Below are positions 27,845 through 38,788 of a stretch of 64,000 nt of DNA, piece after piece. Source of the stretch: Pseudomonas fluorescens (GTDB taxonomy: Bacteria; Pseudomonadota; Gammaproteobacteria; Pseudomonadales; Pseudomonadaceae). The notes under the pieces were generated by a model, which saw only the letters and a list, made by a program, of their open reading frames with translations, did no database searches and was not told where the DNA came from. Position 1 is the stretch's first letter. Each line of letters begins with the position of its first letter. The stretch spans positions 2,604,001-2,668,000 of the forward strand of contig NZ_CP008896.1 of NCBI RefSeq assembly GCF_000730425.1, written 5' to 3'. Both the position numbers and the translations under genes were made by a program.

Positions 27845-28876
27845 TCAGCGCACAGGGGGTGCGTATTGAATGCCACCGTTGTTCCACAGCGCGTTCAGGC
27901 CGCGGTCGATTTCCAACGGGGTGCTCTTGCCCAGGTTGCGCTCGAACACTTCGCCGTAGTTACCGACCTGCTTGACGATCTGTACGACCCAATCCTTCTT
28001 CACCTTCAGGTCTTTGCCGTACTCACCGTCCGCACCCAACAGGCGCGCAATGTCCGGGTTCTTGGTGGACTTGGCTTCAGCTTCGACGTTCTTCGAGGTG
28101 ATGCCGGCTTCTTCGGCGTTGAGCATGGCGTAGCCCACCCAGCGCACGATGGCCAGCCACTCGTCGTCGCCGTTACGCACGACCGGGCCCAGGGGCTCCT
28201 TGGAAATGGTTTCCGGCAGCACCATGTAGTCCTTCGGCGCAGCCAGCTTGCTGCGCTGGGCGAACAGTTGCGACTTGTCGGAGGTCAGCACGTCGCAGCG
28301 GCCGGACTCCAGGGACTTGGCGCTCTCGTCGGAGGTGTCGAAGGTGATCGGGGTGTACTTGAGGTTGTTGGCGCGGAAGTAGTCGGAAACGTTCAGCTCA
28401 GTGGTGGTACCGGCCTGGATGCAAATGGTTGCACCGTCCAGTTCCTTGGCGCTCTTCACGCCCAGCTTGTTGTTGACCAAAAAGCCGATGCCATCGTAGT
28501 AAGTGATAAAGCCCGGGAATTTCAGGCCCATGCCCGCATCACGGGAGCTGGTCATGGTGGTGTTGCGCGACAGGATGTCGACTTCGCCCGATTGCAGCGC
28601 GGTGAAACGCTCCTTGGCATTCAACTGGCTGAACTTGACCTTGGTCGCGTCGCCAAACACAGCCGCCGCCACGGCACGGCAGTAATCAGCGTCGATCCCG
28701 AGAATCTTGCCGCTGGCATCCGGCACCGAGAAACCCGGCAGGCCGTCGCTGACGCCACATTGCACAAACCCTTTTTTCTGCACCGCATCCAGGGTGGCGC
28801 CGGCCTGGGCCAGACCACTGATCCCCATTACGGTCGCCGCGGTCACGATGACCAGGGTGGACTTCAATACCTTCAT
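27845..28876 (-). CDS. aapJ: Periplasmic amino-acid-binding protein AapJ
   Basis: This 343-aa solute-binding protein delivers L-amino acids (glutamate, aspartate, glutamine and others in characterised AapJ systems) to AapQMP. Signal peptide MKVLKSTLVIVTAATVMGISGLAQA; SBP family 3 pattern GFVQCGVSDGLPGFSVPDASGKILGIDADYCRAVAAAV and the STTMTSSRDAG-type ligand loop (LSRNTTMTSSRDAG) are clear. A strong site, ACTGGAGGTTTGA, precedes the ATG. First gene of its operon. Confidence 0.95.
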   Translation of the reverse strand: MKVLKSTLVIVTAATVMGISGLAQAGATLDAVQKKGFVQCGVSDGLPGFSVPDASGKILGIDADYCRAVAAAVFGDATKVKFSQLNAKERFTALQSGEVDILSRNTTMTSSRDAGMGLKFPGFITYYDGIGFLVNNKLGVKSAKELDGATICIQAGTTTELNVSDYFRANNLKYTPITFDTSDESAKSLESGRCDVLTSDKSQLFAQRSKLAAPKDYMVLPETISKEPLGPVVRNGDDEWLAIVRWVGYAMLNAEEAGITSKNVEAEAKSTKNPDIARLLGADGEYGKDLKVKKDWVVQIVKQVGNYGEVFERNLGKSTPLEIDRGLNALWNNGGIQYAPPVR

Positions 28877-29878
<1,002 letters not shown>

Positions 29879-29974
29879 AAGACCGCCATTGTGTAGCCGC
29901 ATGACCAACGCACTACGCCGCGCCCGATTCTTGCATTACACTGGCCGGCGTACATTCCTTAACCAATTGATGAG

Positions 29975-31435
29975 ATGACCGTGCTCAAAGCACTCAAGAA
30001 GATGTTCGGTAAAAGCGAGGCTGAACCACTCGCCCCTGTTCCCAGCGCCCCTGTCCAAGCTCCCGGCAGCCGCCACGATGGTAAACAGCCAGGCCGAACC
30101 GCGCCCGTTGCCTCGCCAAAACAGCCGCCCACGGCCCCTGCCGCCGCCGTGCCGCCCGCTGAACCCGCCCGCGTGGAAAAACCTCGCCGCGAACGTGCAC
30201 CAAAACCCGTGGTGAAGCCATGGAAACTGGAAGACTTCGTGGTCGAGCCCCAAGAGGGCAAGACCCGCTTTCACGACTTCAAGCTGGCCCCGGAACTGAT
30301 GCACGCCATCCAGGACCTGGGTTTCCCGTACTGCACACCGATCCAGGCACAAGTGCTGGGCTTTACCCTGGCCGGCAAAGATGCCATCGGTCGCGCCCAG
30401 ACCGGTACCGGCAAGACCGCTGCGTTCCTGATCTCGATCATCACCCAACTGCTGCAGACGCCGCCGCCCAAAGAGCGCTACATGGGTGAACCGCGGGCGC
30501 TGATCATCGCCCCGACCCGGGAACTGGTGGTGCAGATCGCCAAGGATGCCGCCGACCTGACCAAATACACCGGCCTCAACGTCATGACGTTTGTGGGCGG
30601 CATGGACTTCGACAAGCAGCTCAAGCACCTGGAAGCGCGACACTGCGACATCCTGGTCGCCACGCCGGGCCGCTTGCTGGACTTCAACCAGCGCGGCGAC
30701 GTGCACCTGGACATGGTCGAGGTGATGGTGCTGGACGAAGCCGATCGGATGCTCGACATGGGTTTCATCCCACAAGTGCGCCAGATCATTCGCCAGACCC
30801 CACCCAAAAACGAACGCCAGACCCTGCTGTTCTCCGCAACCTTCACCGAAGACGTGATGAACCTCGCCAAGCAGTGGACCACCGATCCATCCATCGTCGA
30901 GATCGAGGCAGAAAACGTCGCCAGCGAAAACGTCGAACAGCATATCTATGCCGTGGCCGGCGCCGACAAATACAAGCTGCTCTACAACCTGGTCAACGAC
31001 AATGGTTGGGAGAGGGTCATGGTGTTTGCCAACCGCAAGGACGAAGTGCGGCGCATCGAAGAACGCCTGGTACGCGATGGCGTCAACGCTGCGCAGTTGT
31101 CGGGCGATGTGCCGCAGCACAAACGCATCAAGACCCTGGAAGGCTTTCGTGAAGGCAAGATCCGCGTGCTGGTGGCTACCGATGTGGCAGGGCGTGGGAT
31201 TCATATCGACGGCATCAGCCACGTGATCAACTTCACCCTGCCGGAAGTGCCGGACGACTACGTGCACCGGATCGGCCGTACCGGTCGTGCGGGGGCTGCG
31301 GGTGTGTCGATCAGCTTTGCCGGGGAAGATGACTCGTACCAGTTGCCTTCAATCGAGGCGCTGCTGGGGCGCAAGATCAGTTGTGAGACGCCGCCGACGC
31401 ATCTGTTGCGCGCCGTAGAGCGCAAACGCCCTTAA
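29975..31435 (+). CDS. rhlB: ATP-dependent RNA helicase RhlB (DEAD-box)
   Basis: This 486-aa DEAD-box helicase, in enterobacteria a degradosome partner of RNase E, unwinds structured RNA. An N-terminal extension of about 85 residues is rich in Pro, Ala and Lys and probably disordered. The core has the Q motif ([10 protein letters not shown]), AQTGTGKT at about 141-148, [14 protein letters not shown] at 254-257, SAT, and [10 protein letters not shown]. The C terminus is short. The extension ([18 protein letters not shown]) is typical of Pseudomonas RhlB. Confidence 0.93.
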   Translation: MTVLKALKKMFGKSEAEPLAPVPSAPVQAPGSRHDGKQPGRTAPVASPKQPPTAPAAAVPPAEPARVEKPRRERAPKPVVKPWKLEDFVVEPQEGKTRFHDFKLAPELMHAIQDLGFPYCTPIQAQVLGFTLAGKDAIGRAQTGTGKTAAFLISIITQLLQTPPPKERYMGEPRALIIAPTRELVVQIAKDAADLTKYTGLNVMTFVGGMDFDKQLKHLEARHCDILVATPGRLLDFNQRGDVHLDMVEVMVLDEADRMLDMGFIPQVRQIIRQTPPKNERQTLLFSATFTEDVMNLAKQWTTDPSIVEIEAENVASENVEQHIYAVAGADKYKLLYNLVNDNGWERVMVFANRKDEVRRIEERLVRDGVNAAQLSGDVPQHKRIKTLEGFREGKIRVLVATDVAGRGIHIDGISHVINFTLPEVPDDYVHRIGRTGRAGAAGVSISFAGEDDSYQLPSIEALLGRKISCETPPTHLLRAVERKRP

Positions 31436-31445
31436 GCGGGCATAG

Positions 31446-32714
<1,269 letters not shown>

Positions 32715-32797
32715 ACCTGCCGCTGGCCCAGTGCGAGAGTTGGGCTTACCCGCTCCCACATTTGAACCTCCAACGTCTCAAGATCGGTGCTCGCCAA

Positions 32798-33247
32798 CTA
32801 CTTCCAGCGGTCAGCGGCGACGTGATCGCTGGTGCGCCCTTCAACCCACCGCGCCCCTTCACTGGTGCTTTCCTTCTTCCAGAACGGCGCTCGGGTCTTC
32901 AGGTAGTCCATCACAAACGCACAGGCGTCAAACGCTGCCTGCCGATGGGCGCTGGCGGCGGCGACAAACACGATGGGCTCACCCGGCTCCAGGCTGCCAA
33001 TGCGGTGCAGCACTTCCAGTTTGAGCAACGGCCAGCGCTGCTCGGCTTCGACGGCGATCTTGGCCAGGGCCTTTTCGGTCATGCCAGGGTAGTGTTCGAG
33101 GAACATTCCGGCTACATCCAGGCCATCATTGAAGTCGCGTACATAGCCGACAAAACTCACCACGGCCCCCACGCCGACATTGGCAGCGTGCATGGCGTTG
33201 ACTTCGGCACCGGGGTCGAAAGGCTGGAGTTGTACGCGAACAGCCAC
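32798..33247 (-). CDS. moaE: Molybdopterin synthase catalytic subunit MoaE
   Basis: MoaE forms a heterotetramer with MoaD and inserts sulfur into cyclic pyranopterin monophosphate. The 149-aa protein shows the family blocks VGAVVSFVGYVRD, HYPGMTEKALAKI, RIGSLEPGEPIVFVAAASAHRQAAFDAC and the catalytic Lys-containing MDYLKTRAPFWKKE. The start is GTG 33247, 2 bases after the moaD stop. Last gene of moaC-moaD-moaE. Confidence 0.96.
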   Translation of the reverse strand: MAVRVQLQPFDPGAEVNAMHAANVGVGAVVSFVGYVRDFNDGLDVAGMFLEHYPGMTEKALAKIAVEAEQRWPLLKLEVLHRIGSLEPGEPIVFVAAASAHRQAAFDACAFVMDYLKTRAPFWKKESTSEGARWVEGRTSDHVAADRWK

Positions 33248-33249
33248 GG

Positions 33250-33492
33250 TCAGCCTCCAGTCACGGGCGGAAAAAATGCCACTTCATCGCCGGGCTGCAA
33301 CGGCTCGTCAAGGGCGCACAGCTCCTGGTTGCGCGCACACATCAGGCTTGCTTCGTTGAGCACCTCGAAGCCCGGATCAGCGGCCAACGCCAGGCGCACG
33401 GCATCGACCGTGGCGAAGTCGCCTTCGACTTCCAGGGAGTCCAGGCCCACCGCTTCGCTGTAGCGGGCAAAAAACAGTACGTTGATACTCAT
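33250..33492 (-). CDS. moaD: Molybdopterin synthase sulfur carrier subunit MoaD
   Basis: This 80-aa ubiquitin-fold protein carries sulfur as a C-terminal thiocarboxylate. The protein begins [18 protein letters not shown] and ends FFPPVTGG, with the obligatory Gly-Gly terminus. The ATG at 33492 overlaps the moaC stop (ATGA-type overlap), so it is translationally coupled. A longer upstream frame overlaps moaC and is discounted. Confidence 0.96.
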   Translation of the reverse strand: MSINVLFFARYSEAVGLDSLEVEGDFATVDAVRLALAADPGFEVLNEASLMCARNQELCALDEPLQPGDEVAFFPPVTGG

Positions 33493-33962
33493 GCTTGATC
33501 CGCCTTGAAATGCCCGCTCTTGCCGCCGAGTTTTTCCAGCAGGCGAATGTTTTCGATGGTCATGCCACGGTCTACCGCCTTGCACATGTCGTAGATAGTC
33601 AGCGCAGCGACACTGGCGGCCGTCAGCGCTTCCATCTCCACGCCGGTCTGCCCGGAAAGCTTGCAACGGGCGATGATGTGCACGGTATTTTCCCCTTCAG
33701 CGGCCAGTTCTACCTTGACCCCGGTCAGCATCAGCGGATGGCACAGGGGGATCAGGTCGCTGGTCTTTTTCGCCGCCTGGATCCCGGCGATCCGCGCCAC
33801 AGCGAACACGTCGCCCTTGGGGTGGGCGCCGTCGACGATCATTTGCAGGGTCTGGGGCAGCATGCGCACCCGCGCTTCGGCCACGGCTTCACGGAACGTC
33901 ACGGTTTTTTCGGTGACGTCGACCATATGGGCACGGCCCTGGGAATCGAGATGAGTCAGCAC
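33489..33962 (-). CDS. moaC: Cyclic pyranopterin monophosphate synthase MoaC
   Basis: MoaC, with MoaA, converts GTP to cyclic pyranopterin monophosphate, the first stage of molybdenum cofactor synthesis. The 157-aa protein has [19 protein letters not shown], the conserved [13 protein letters not shown] substrate loop and [25 protein letters not shown]. The start is GTG at 33962. First gene of a tight three-gene operon. Confidence 0.96.
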   Translation of the reverse strand: MLTHLDSQGRAHMVDVTEKTVTFREAVAEARVRMLPQTLQMIVDGAHPKGDVFAVARIAGIQAAKKTSDLIPLCHPLMLTGVKVELAAEGENTVHIIARCKLSGQTGVEMEALTAASVAALTIYDMCKAVDRGMTIENIRLLEKLGGKSGHFKADQA

Positions 33963-34028
33963 GGGGATACTCCTGATCAGAAGCCCCGATTGTAAACCTG
34001 TGGGTCAATTTTGCGCAGAGCTGATTGT

Positions 34029-34054
34029 GCAGGAGCCGGCAAGCCGGCTCCTGC
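34029..34054. repeat. Single REP hairpin between phoH and moaC
   Basis: GCAGGAGCCGGC and GCCGGCTCCTGC are perfectly complementary, separated by only AA. It lies just beyond the 3' end of the PhoH gene and lacks a T run. Confidence 0.85.
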
Positions 34055-34066
34055 GGTAGGTCGTGG

Positions 34067-35461
34067 TTACAGGTGGGATTCGGCGTATTCGGCCAGAATC
34101 GAGCGAGGGACGCCCTGCAAGGCGATATGCACGCCGTTCGGGAAATCCTTGAAGCGTTCCGTCAGGTAGGTCAGCCCGGAGCTGGTCGCGGACAAGTAGG
34201 GTGTGTCGATCTGTGCCAGGTTGCCCAGGCACACCACTTTGGAACCGGCGCCGGCACGGGTGATGATGGTTTTCATCTGGTGTGGCGTGAGGTTCTGGCA
34301 TTCATCGATCAAAATCAGGCTCTGCTGGAAGCTGCGACCTCGAATGTAGTTGAGGGATTTGAACTGCAACGGCACTTTGCTGAGGATGTAGTCGACGCTG
34401 CCATGGGTGTTTTCGTCATCCATGTGCAAGGCTTCGAGGTTGTCGGTGATTGCCCCCAGCCACGGCTCCATTTTTTCGGCCTCGGTGCCGGGCAAAAAGC
34501 CGATTTCCTGATCCAGGCCCTGCACGCTACGGGTGGCAATGATGCGGCGATAACGCTTGGTGACCATGGTCTGCTCGATGGCCGCCGCCAGGGCCAGGAT
34601 GGTTTTGCCTGAACCTGCTGCACCGGTCAGGTTGACCAGGTGGATGTCCGGGTCGAGCAGCGCGTACAGCGCCAGGCTCTGGTACACGTCACGCGGTTTC
34701 AGGCCCCAGGCTTCCTGGTGCAACAGGGGCTCCTGATGCAGGTCGAGGATCAGCAGCTTGTCGACCTGGATTTCTTTGATCCAGCCCACAAAGCCTTGTT
34801 CATCGATGATGAATTCATTGATATGTACCGCCGGCAGGTTGTCGGTCAGTTGCACCTGGTGCCAGGTGCGCCCATGGTCCTGGCGGGTCTCGACCTTGCT
34901 GACGCGGTCCCAGAACGAGCCGGTCATGGTGTGATAACCACGGGACAGCATCGACACGTCATCGACCAATTGGTCGGTACTGTAGTCCTCGGCCGCGATC
35001 CCACACGCTCGTGCCTTGAGGCGCATATTGATGTCTTTGGTCACCAGCACCAGGCGCAGGTCCTTGTCGCGCGCATGCAGGTCGATCAGTTGGTTGATGA
35101 TCTTGTTGTCGTTGAGGTTTTCCGGCAGCAGGCTGTTGGGTTCGCTGCGCTTGCTCATCAGGATCGACAGCAAACCCTTGGGCCCACCCTTGCCACGCTG
35201 GATCGGCACGCCGACTTCAACGTCGTCGGGCGACGCTTCGCCCAGGGTCTTGTCGATCAGGCGGATCGCCTGGCGGCATTCGGCGGCGACGCTATGGTGC
35301 CCGCTTTTGAGTTTGTCGAGCTCCTCAAGCACGATCATCGGGATGGCGACGTGGTGTTCTTCAAAATTGAGCAATGCGTTTGGATCGTGGATCAATACAT
35401 TGGTATCAAGCACATAAAGGATTGGCTGGTCGGAAGAAGGGGTACGTCCATGATCATCCAT
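34067..35461 (-). CDS. PIN-PhoH fusion ATPase (PhoH2 type)
   Basis: This 464-aa protein joins an N-terminal PIN ribonuclease domain (about residues 13-150: LYVLDTNVLIHDPNALLNF, IVLEELDKLK and the later Asp in LVTKDINMRLKA) with a C-terminal PhoH-type ATPase (Walker A GAAGSGKT at about 282-289; LILIDECQNLT). PhoH2 proteins are reported to act as sequence-selective RNA helicase-nucleases, in actinobacteria encoded with an antitoxin-like partner. No small partner gene is visible here. Single gene; it starts 347 bases downstream of the deacetylase gene. Confidence 0.92.
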   Translation of the reverse strand: MDDHGRTPSSDQPILYVLDTNVLIHDPNALLNFEEHHVAIPMIVLEELDKLKSGHHSVAAECRQAIRLIDKTLGEASPDDVEVGVPIQRGKGGPKGLLSILMSKRSEPNSLLPENLNDNKIINQLIDLHARDKDLRLVLVTKDINMRLKARACGIAAEDYSTDQLVDDVSMLSRGYHTMTGSFWDRVSKVETRQDHGRTWHQVQLTDNLPAVHINEFIIDEQGFVGWIKEIQVDKLLILDLHQEPLLHQEAWGLKPRDVYQSLALYALLDPDIHLVNLTGAAGSGKTILALAAAIEQTMVTKRYRRIIATRSVQGLDQEIGFLPGTEAEKMEPWLGAITDNLEALHMDDENTHGSVDYILSKVPLQFKSLNYIRGRSFQQSLILIDECQNLTPHQMKTIITRAGAGSKVVCLGNLAQIDTPYLSATSSGLTYLTERFKDFPNGVHIALQGVPRSILAEYAESHL

Positions 35462-35808
35462 ACTCGGTCACCTTTGTGGGAGCCAGTCGACGCAATACCA
35501 CAACAGTGCTGCGCCTCGATTCGACCACCGAATACACCTGAGGGACGTCAAGTGCATTGCCCACCTGAGGAGTCTGGGAAGACGCCACCTGTGACGCAGG
35601 TTTCGGCGATCTGTCTTCGTAATACCGCAAAACCCATGACAGGAAAAAGCACTTTGACGCTTTTTTGAAGTTTATTTTTCAGGATGACGAATAGCACTGG
35701 CGGGCTGCCACGCGCACCGCTAAAGTCGGAAGTCCGCCTGCATCGAAATGTCGCAGCAAATCACCCCAAAAAACCCTCATCCCCAACAAGGCCGGGCATT
35801 TTCGCTTC
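35462..35808. other. Intergenic region upstream of the PhoH gene
   Basis: This 347-base stretch should hold the phoH promoter on the minus strand. It contains the terminator-like hairpin at 35644-35666. I see no coding sequence supported by composition or start signal. Confidence 0.45.
35644..35666 (-). terminator. Terminator-like hairpin after the deacetylase gene
   Basis: AAAAAGC and GCTTTTTT form a 7-bp mostly AT stem around ACTTTGAC. On the minus strand it lies about 150 bases past the deacetylase stop and ends in T residues. The stem is weak. Confidence 0.45.
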
Positions 35809-36933
35809 TCAGCGAAACGCCTCCCGGCAGTCCTGCCAGCCCAACCCACTTTGCGCCGTTGCCGAAAGCAACAGGGGCAAAGCGACCCGCGCCTTGTCCT
35901 GAGTGTCGTGGAACACAATCACCCCTTTGCGCCACAGCAACATCAGCGTCAGCACCCGCTGGGCCGACTCATCGGCCTTGAGCAGGCCGGGCTCATCCTG
36001 GGAGTCGATATCCCACAACGCCACTTGCAGGCCCTGGGCCTGAAAGAAGCCCTGGCTGTCGGCCCGGCGCTGGCCATAGGGCGGGCGGAACAGCGGCACG
36101 TAGTTTTCCGGCAGCAGGTTCTGGGTCAGCGATGCGTTGCGGGTGATGGAACTCTGCCAGTCGACCCAGTGGCTATGGGAACGATACTGCCAGCCCTGAA
36201 TGCCCACGCACTGGCCCTCGTACAACGCCTGCACATCAGCGGCCGAGGTCTTTTCCAGACGCATTTGCAGACTGTTGCCGAGGGCAAAAAAGGTTGCCGT
36301 CATTTTCTGCTTGCGCAGATAGTCGGCCAGCCAGTCGGTTTGACCGTTGAGCGGTGCCGGGCCGCCATCGAAGGTCAGCAAAAACAGGCGGTCATTGAGC
36401 TCATCGCCATTGCGCTCGAAATCCCCAAAACGCGCCACTTCGCTGCTGATCTGCGGAAACAGGGCGGCCTTGCGCAGCAGTTCATCCAGGTAGCGCTGGT
36501 GAAACGCCCGGCTGGGGCCAGCCCAACCTATATAGAAGGATTGCTCCCTGACCTCGAACTTGCCGGCCTGCTCGCGCAGGTCGTCCATGTTGTCCACCAG
36601 GTAGCAGAACGAAGCATCCTGTTCGCAGCTTTGCTGGGCAAACCCGTAGTTCTCCAGCAACCGTTGCCAGAGACGGCGGCGCAGGTCGTCGATGGCACCC
36701 AGGTTGATGATCTTCAGCCCCAGGCGCTGCTTGAGGGCCGGTTCATCCAGAGCCTCGCTGGCCAACAGGGCGCTGGCGAACATAAGGATTTCGGCGCGTG
36801 ACGCCACATCGAACAGCGCCGGGCTGCTGAGTTTTTCCGGCCAGGTACCGCGGTCCAGGCTCGCGACATCCACACTGGCCGCCTGGGCGCCCAGGCACGT
36901 CAGCCAGGCGCACAATAAAAGCGCAATTCGCAC
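35809..36933 (-). CDS. Secreted polysaccharide deacetylase-like protein with degenerate metal site
   Basis: This 374-aa protein has signal peptide MRIALLLCAWLTCLGAQA, an N-terminal helical region (about 20-180) and a NodB homology domain (about 184-370). Later motifs are intact: RPPYG at 283-287, the WDIDSQD segment at 307-313 and VFHDT at 340-344. Motif 1 reads TFDGGP at 187-192, where TFDDGP is normal, so the metal-binding second Asp is Gly. Motif 2 reads QYRSH (249-253) where HTxSH is normal, so one metal His is Gln. The deacetylase may be inactive or use an altered site. A strong AGGAGGGGAG precedes the GTG start. Substrate unknown. Confidence 0.82.
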   Translation of the reverse strand: MRIALLLCAWLTCLGAQAASVDVASLDRGTWPEKLSSPALFDVASRAEILMFASALLASEALDEPALKQRLGLKIINLGAIDDLRRRLWQRLLENYGFAQQSCEQDASFCYLVDNMDDLREQAGKFEVREQSFYIGWAGPSRAFHQRYLDELLRKAALFPQISSEVARFGDFERNGDELNDRLFLLTFDGGPAPLNGQTDWLADYLRKQKMTATFFALGNSLQMRLEKTSAADVQALYEGQCVGIQGWQYRSHSHWVDWQSSITRNASLTQNLLPENYVPLFRPPYGQRRADSQGFFQAQGLQVALWDIDSQDEPGLLKADESAQRVLTLMLLWRKGVIVFHDTQDKARVALPLLLSATAQSGLGWQDCREAFR

Positions 36934-36984
36934 AACGGATCTCCCCTCCTGATTCGTCGGCCACTATAGCCGATACCCCCTTCC

Positions 36985-37055
36985 CTTGCCGGCGATGGCG
37001 TGCGAACGCTCACCTCAAACCCTGAGGGCCTCATCGCCGACAAGCCGGTTCCTAC
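36985..37055. repeat. REP doublet upstream of yaaA
   Basis: CTTGCCGGCGATGGCG is faced by CATCGCCGACAAGCCGGTTCCTAC across about 35 bases, an imperfect copy of the GTAGGAACCGGC class. Confidence 0.75.
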
Positions 37056-37140
37056 GCAGATTTCGTGGCTATTGGCCTGATAGGTGGAGTCGAACGCCCC
37101 AACCCCCTAGAATCCCCCGACGATTACAGGAGACGACTTC

Positions 37141-37920
37141 ATGCTGATGGTGATTTCCCCAGCCAAAACCCTCGATTTCGAGACCGCGCCGGTGACCCAG
37201 CGCTTTACCCAGCCCCAATACCTCGACCATTCCCAGGAGTTGATCGAGCAGTTGCGCGAGCTGAGCCCGGCACAGATCAGCGAACTGATGCATGTTTCCG
37301 ACAAGATCGGCGGCCTCAATGCCGCGCGTTTCGGCAGCTGGACGCCTGCCTTTACCCAGGCCAACGCCAAGCAGGCGTTACTGGCGTTCAAAGGCGATGT
37401 GTACACCGGCCTGAATGCCCAGACATTCAAGGAGGCCGACTTCAGCTACGCCCAGGACCACCTGCGTATGCTCTCCGGCCTGTACGGCCTGCTGCGCCCG
37501 CTGGACCTGATGATGCCGTACCGCCTGGAAATGGGCACCAAGCTGGCCAATGCCCGTGGCAAGGACCTGTATGCCTTCTGGGGCACACGTATCAGCGAAT
37601 GGCTCAATGAAGCCCTGGCAGAGCAAGGCGATGACGTATTACTGAACCTGGCGTCCAACGAATACTTTTCGGCGGTCAAGCGCCCGGCCTTGAACGCGCG
37701 GATCATCAACACCGAGTTCAAGGACCTGAAAAACGGCCAGTACAAGATCATCAGCTTCTACGCCAAAAAGGCCCGGGGCATGATGAGCCGCTTCGTCATT
37801 GAAGAACGCCTCAACGACCCGGCCCAGCTCAAGCAGTTCGATGTGCAGGGTTATCGCTTCAGTGCCGAACAGTCCAAGCCGGATAACCTGGTGTTTTTGC
37901 GCGATCACGCACCGGATTGA
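37141..37920 (+). CDS. yaaA: Peroxide stress protein YaaA (DUF328)
   Basis: YaaA lowers intracellular unincorporated iron and protects DNA during hydrogen peroxide stress in E. coli. The 259-aa protein begins [13 protein letters not shown] and shows the family blocks [53 protein letters not shown] and the [16 protein letters not shown]-binding-like segment. ACAGGAGACGACTTC precedes the ATG. Single gene, followed by a REP pair. Confidence 0.95.
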   Translation: MLMVISPAKTLDFETAPVTQRFTQPQYLDHSQELIEQLRELSPAQISELMHVSDKIGGLNAARFGSWTPAFTQANAKQALLAFKGDVYTGLNAQTFKEADFSYAQDHLRMLSGLYGLLRPLDLMMPYRLEMGTKLANARGKDLYAFWGTRISEWLNEALAEQGDDVLLNLASNEYFSAVKRPALNARIINTEFKDLKNGQYKIISFYAKKARGMMSRFVIEERLNDPAQLKQFDVQGYRFSAEQSKPDNLVFLRDHAPD

Positions 37921-37936
37921 GGCGGCACCCGGATTA

Positions 37937-38032
37937 AAATGTGGGAGCGGGCTTGCTCGCGAAAACGGTGTATCAGTCACCGGATAGATTGACTGAAGCA
38001 CCGTTTTCGCGAGCAAGCCCGCTCCCACATTT
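37937..38032. repeat. REP doublet after yaaA
   Basis: AAATGTGGGAGCGGGCTTGC... and its exact inverse ...GCAAGCCCGCTCCCACATTT, including GCGAAAACGGTG/CACCGTTTTCGC, flank about 30 bases. Confidence 0.9.
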
Positions 38033-38291
38033 GCCCTATATTCCTTCAGCAGAATCGTCATTAATTTGGCGCCAAAAATATTTCTTCAGAATTCCTAACG
38101 TTTCTTTCACTCGACATTCGTCAGTTTTTTTCGTAGTGGCACCACTTTTTTCAAACAGTAGTGGCATAAAACTATATCTGCGCACCAACTCCCCATAACC
38201 ATTAGCCCAATCCGTTAGTGCTATCAATATAGTACTAGTGCCATCTTTGCCAATATTTCAAGAAATTTCAAAAAACAGGATGAGCGGCCAG

Positions 38292-38318
38292 GAACTATGC
38301 CTCCAAGTGCCGCTCATA
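38292..38318 (+). promoter_or_regulatory. Candidate AlgU (sigma-22/sigma-E-type) promoter for algD
   Basis: GGAACTA, 16 bases, then TCATACCACCGG resembles the AlgU-dependent algD promoter of P. aeruginosa, which has GGAACTT, 17 bases and TCCTATCACCG. Transcription would start near 38325, leaving a leader of about 460 bases. An inverted repeat TGAGCGG/CCGCTCA (38281-38287, 38310-38316) brackets the -35 element. Confidence 0.5.
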
Positions 38319-38626
38319 CCACCGGTAACGATTATCTCTGTTCTTGTGCGATATGACTTACACAGCGACCAACGGAAGTAGCCAAGTTGTCACATACAAC
38401 TTTGATTCTTCGGTCTAATTATCAACTTTTTAGTTGAGGGCGGGCGATAAGGTTGCATGACCATCCCCTACAAGGCCAAGGCTGAGCCTACCCAAGCAGG
38501 TCAGTGAAAAACCCAAAGCATTGATACAAAAAGGCTTTCAGCCTATATCAAAGCATTGCGGCACTGACGCCAGCCCCTTCTCGCAGAAGGCTGGCTGCAT
38601 TTAAGGGCAAGCCCCAACAACAAGGC

Positions 38627-38644
38627 CAAGTTGCGCACAACTTG
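38627..38644 (+). repeat. CAAGTTG-CGCA-CAACTTG palindrome in the algD leader
   Basis: A perfect 7-bp inverted repeat around CGCA. Weaker relatives occur at 38383-38404 (CAAGTTG..CAACTTTG) and 38423-38436 (CAACT-TTTT-AGTTG), all downstream of the predicted start. Confidence 0.6.
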
Positions 38645-38788
38645 AGTGCATTAGTTAGTCACTCGACTTTTAACATGCCTGCACATGGCAATGCCGTGTC
38701 TATTCACCGCATTTCCTAGTGCATGAGTGACGCTTGAAAACATGAACTCCGGCCATCTAATGGCGTGATAAAGATAGAGGTAAATGCG

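Larger units (their letters stand above)
38041..38788 (+). promoter_or_regulatory. AT-rich control region and leader of the alginate operon
   Basis: This is about 750 bases without a gene between the yaaA REP and algD. It is markedly AT-rich, especially 38041-38270. It holds a candidate AlgU promoter (38292-38318), three CAAGTTG/CAACTTG inverted repeats (38383-38404, 38423-38436, 38627-38644), a bulged GC-rich hairpin at 38569-38598 (CCAGCCCCTTCT/AGAAGGCTGG), and a direct repeat AAAGCATTG near 38515 and 38550. The algD promoter of P. aeruginosa is similarly remote, with a long leader and several upstream regulators. Factor assignments here are inferred. Confidence 0.65.

Noticed and set aside
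38734..38762. An AlgU-like promoter with GAACTC about 50 bases before algD.
   Set aside because: GAACTCC is followed at the right distance only by TGATA, a poor -10, and transcription would begin almost at the ribosome-binding site. The upstream GGAACTA/TCATA pair fits better.
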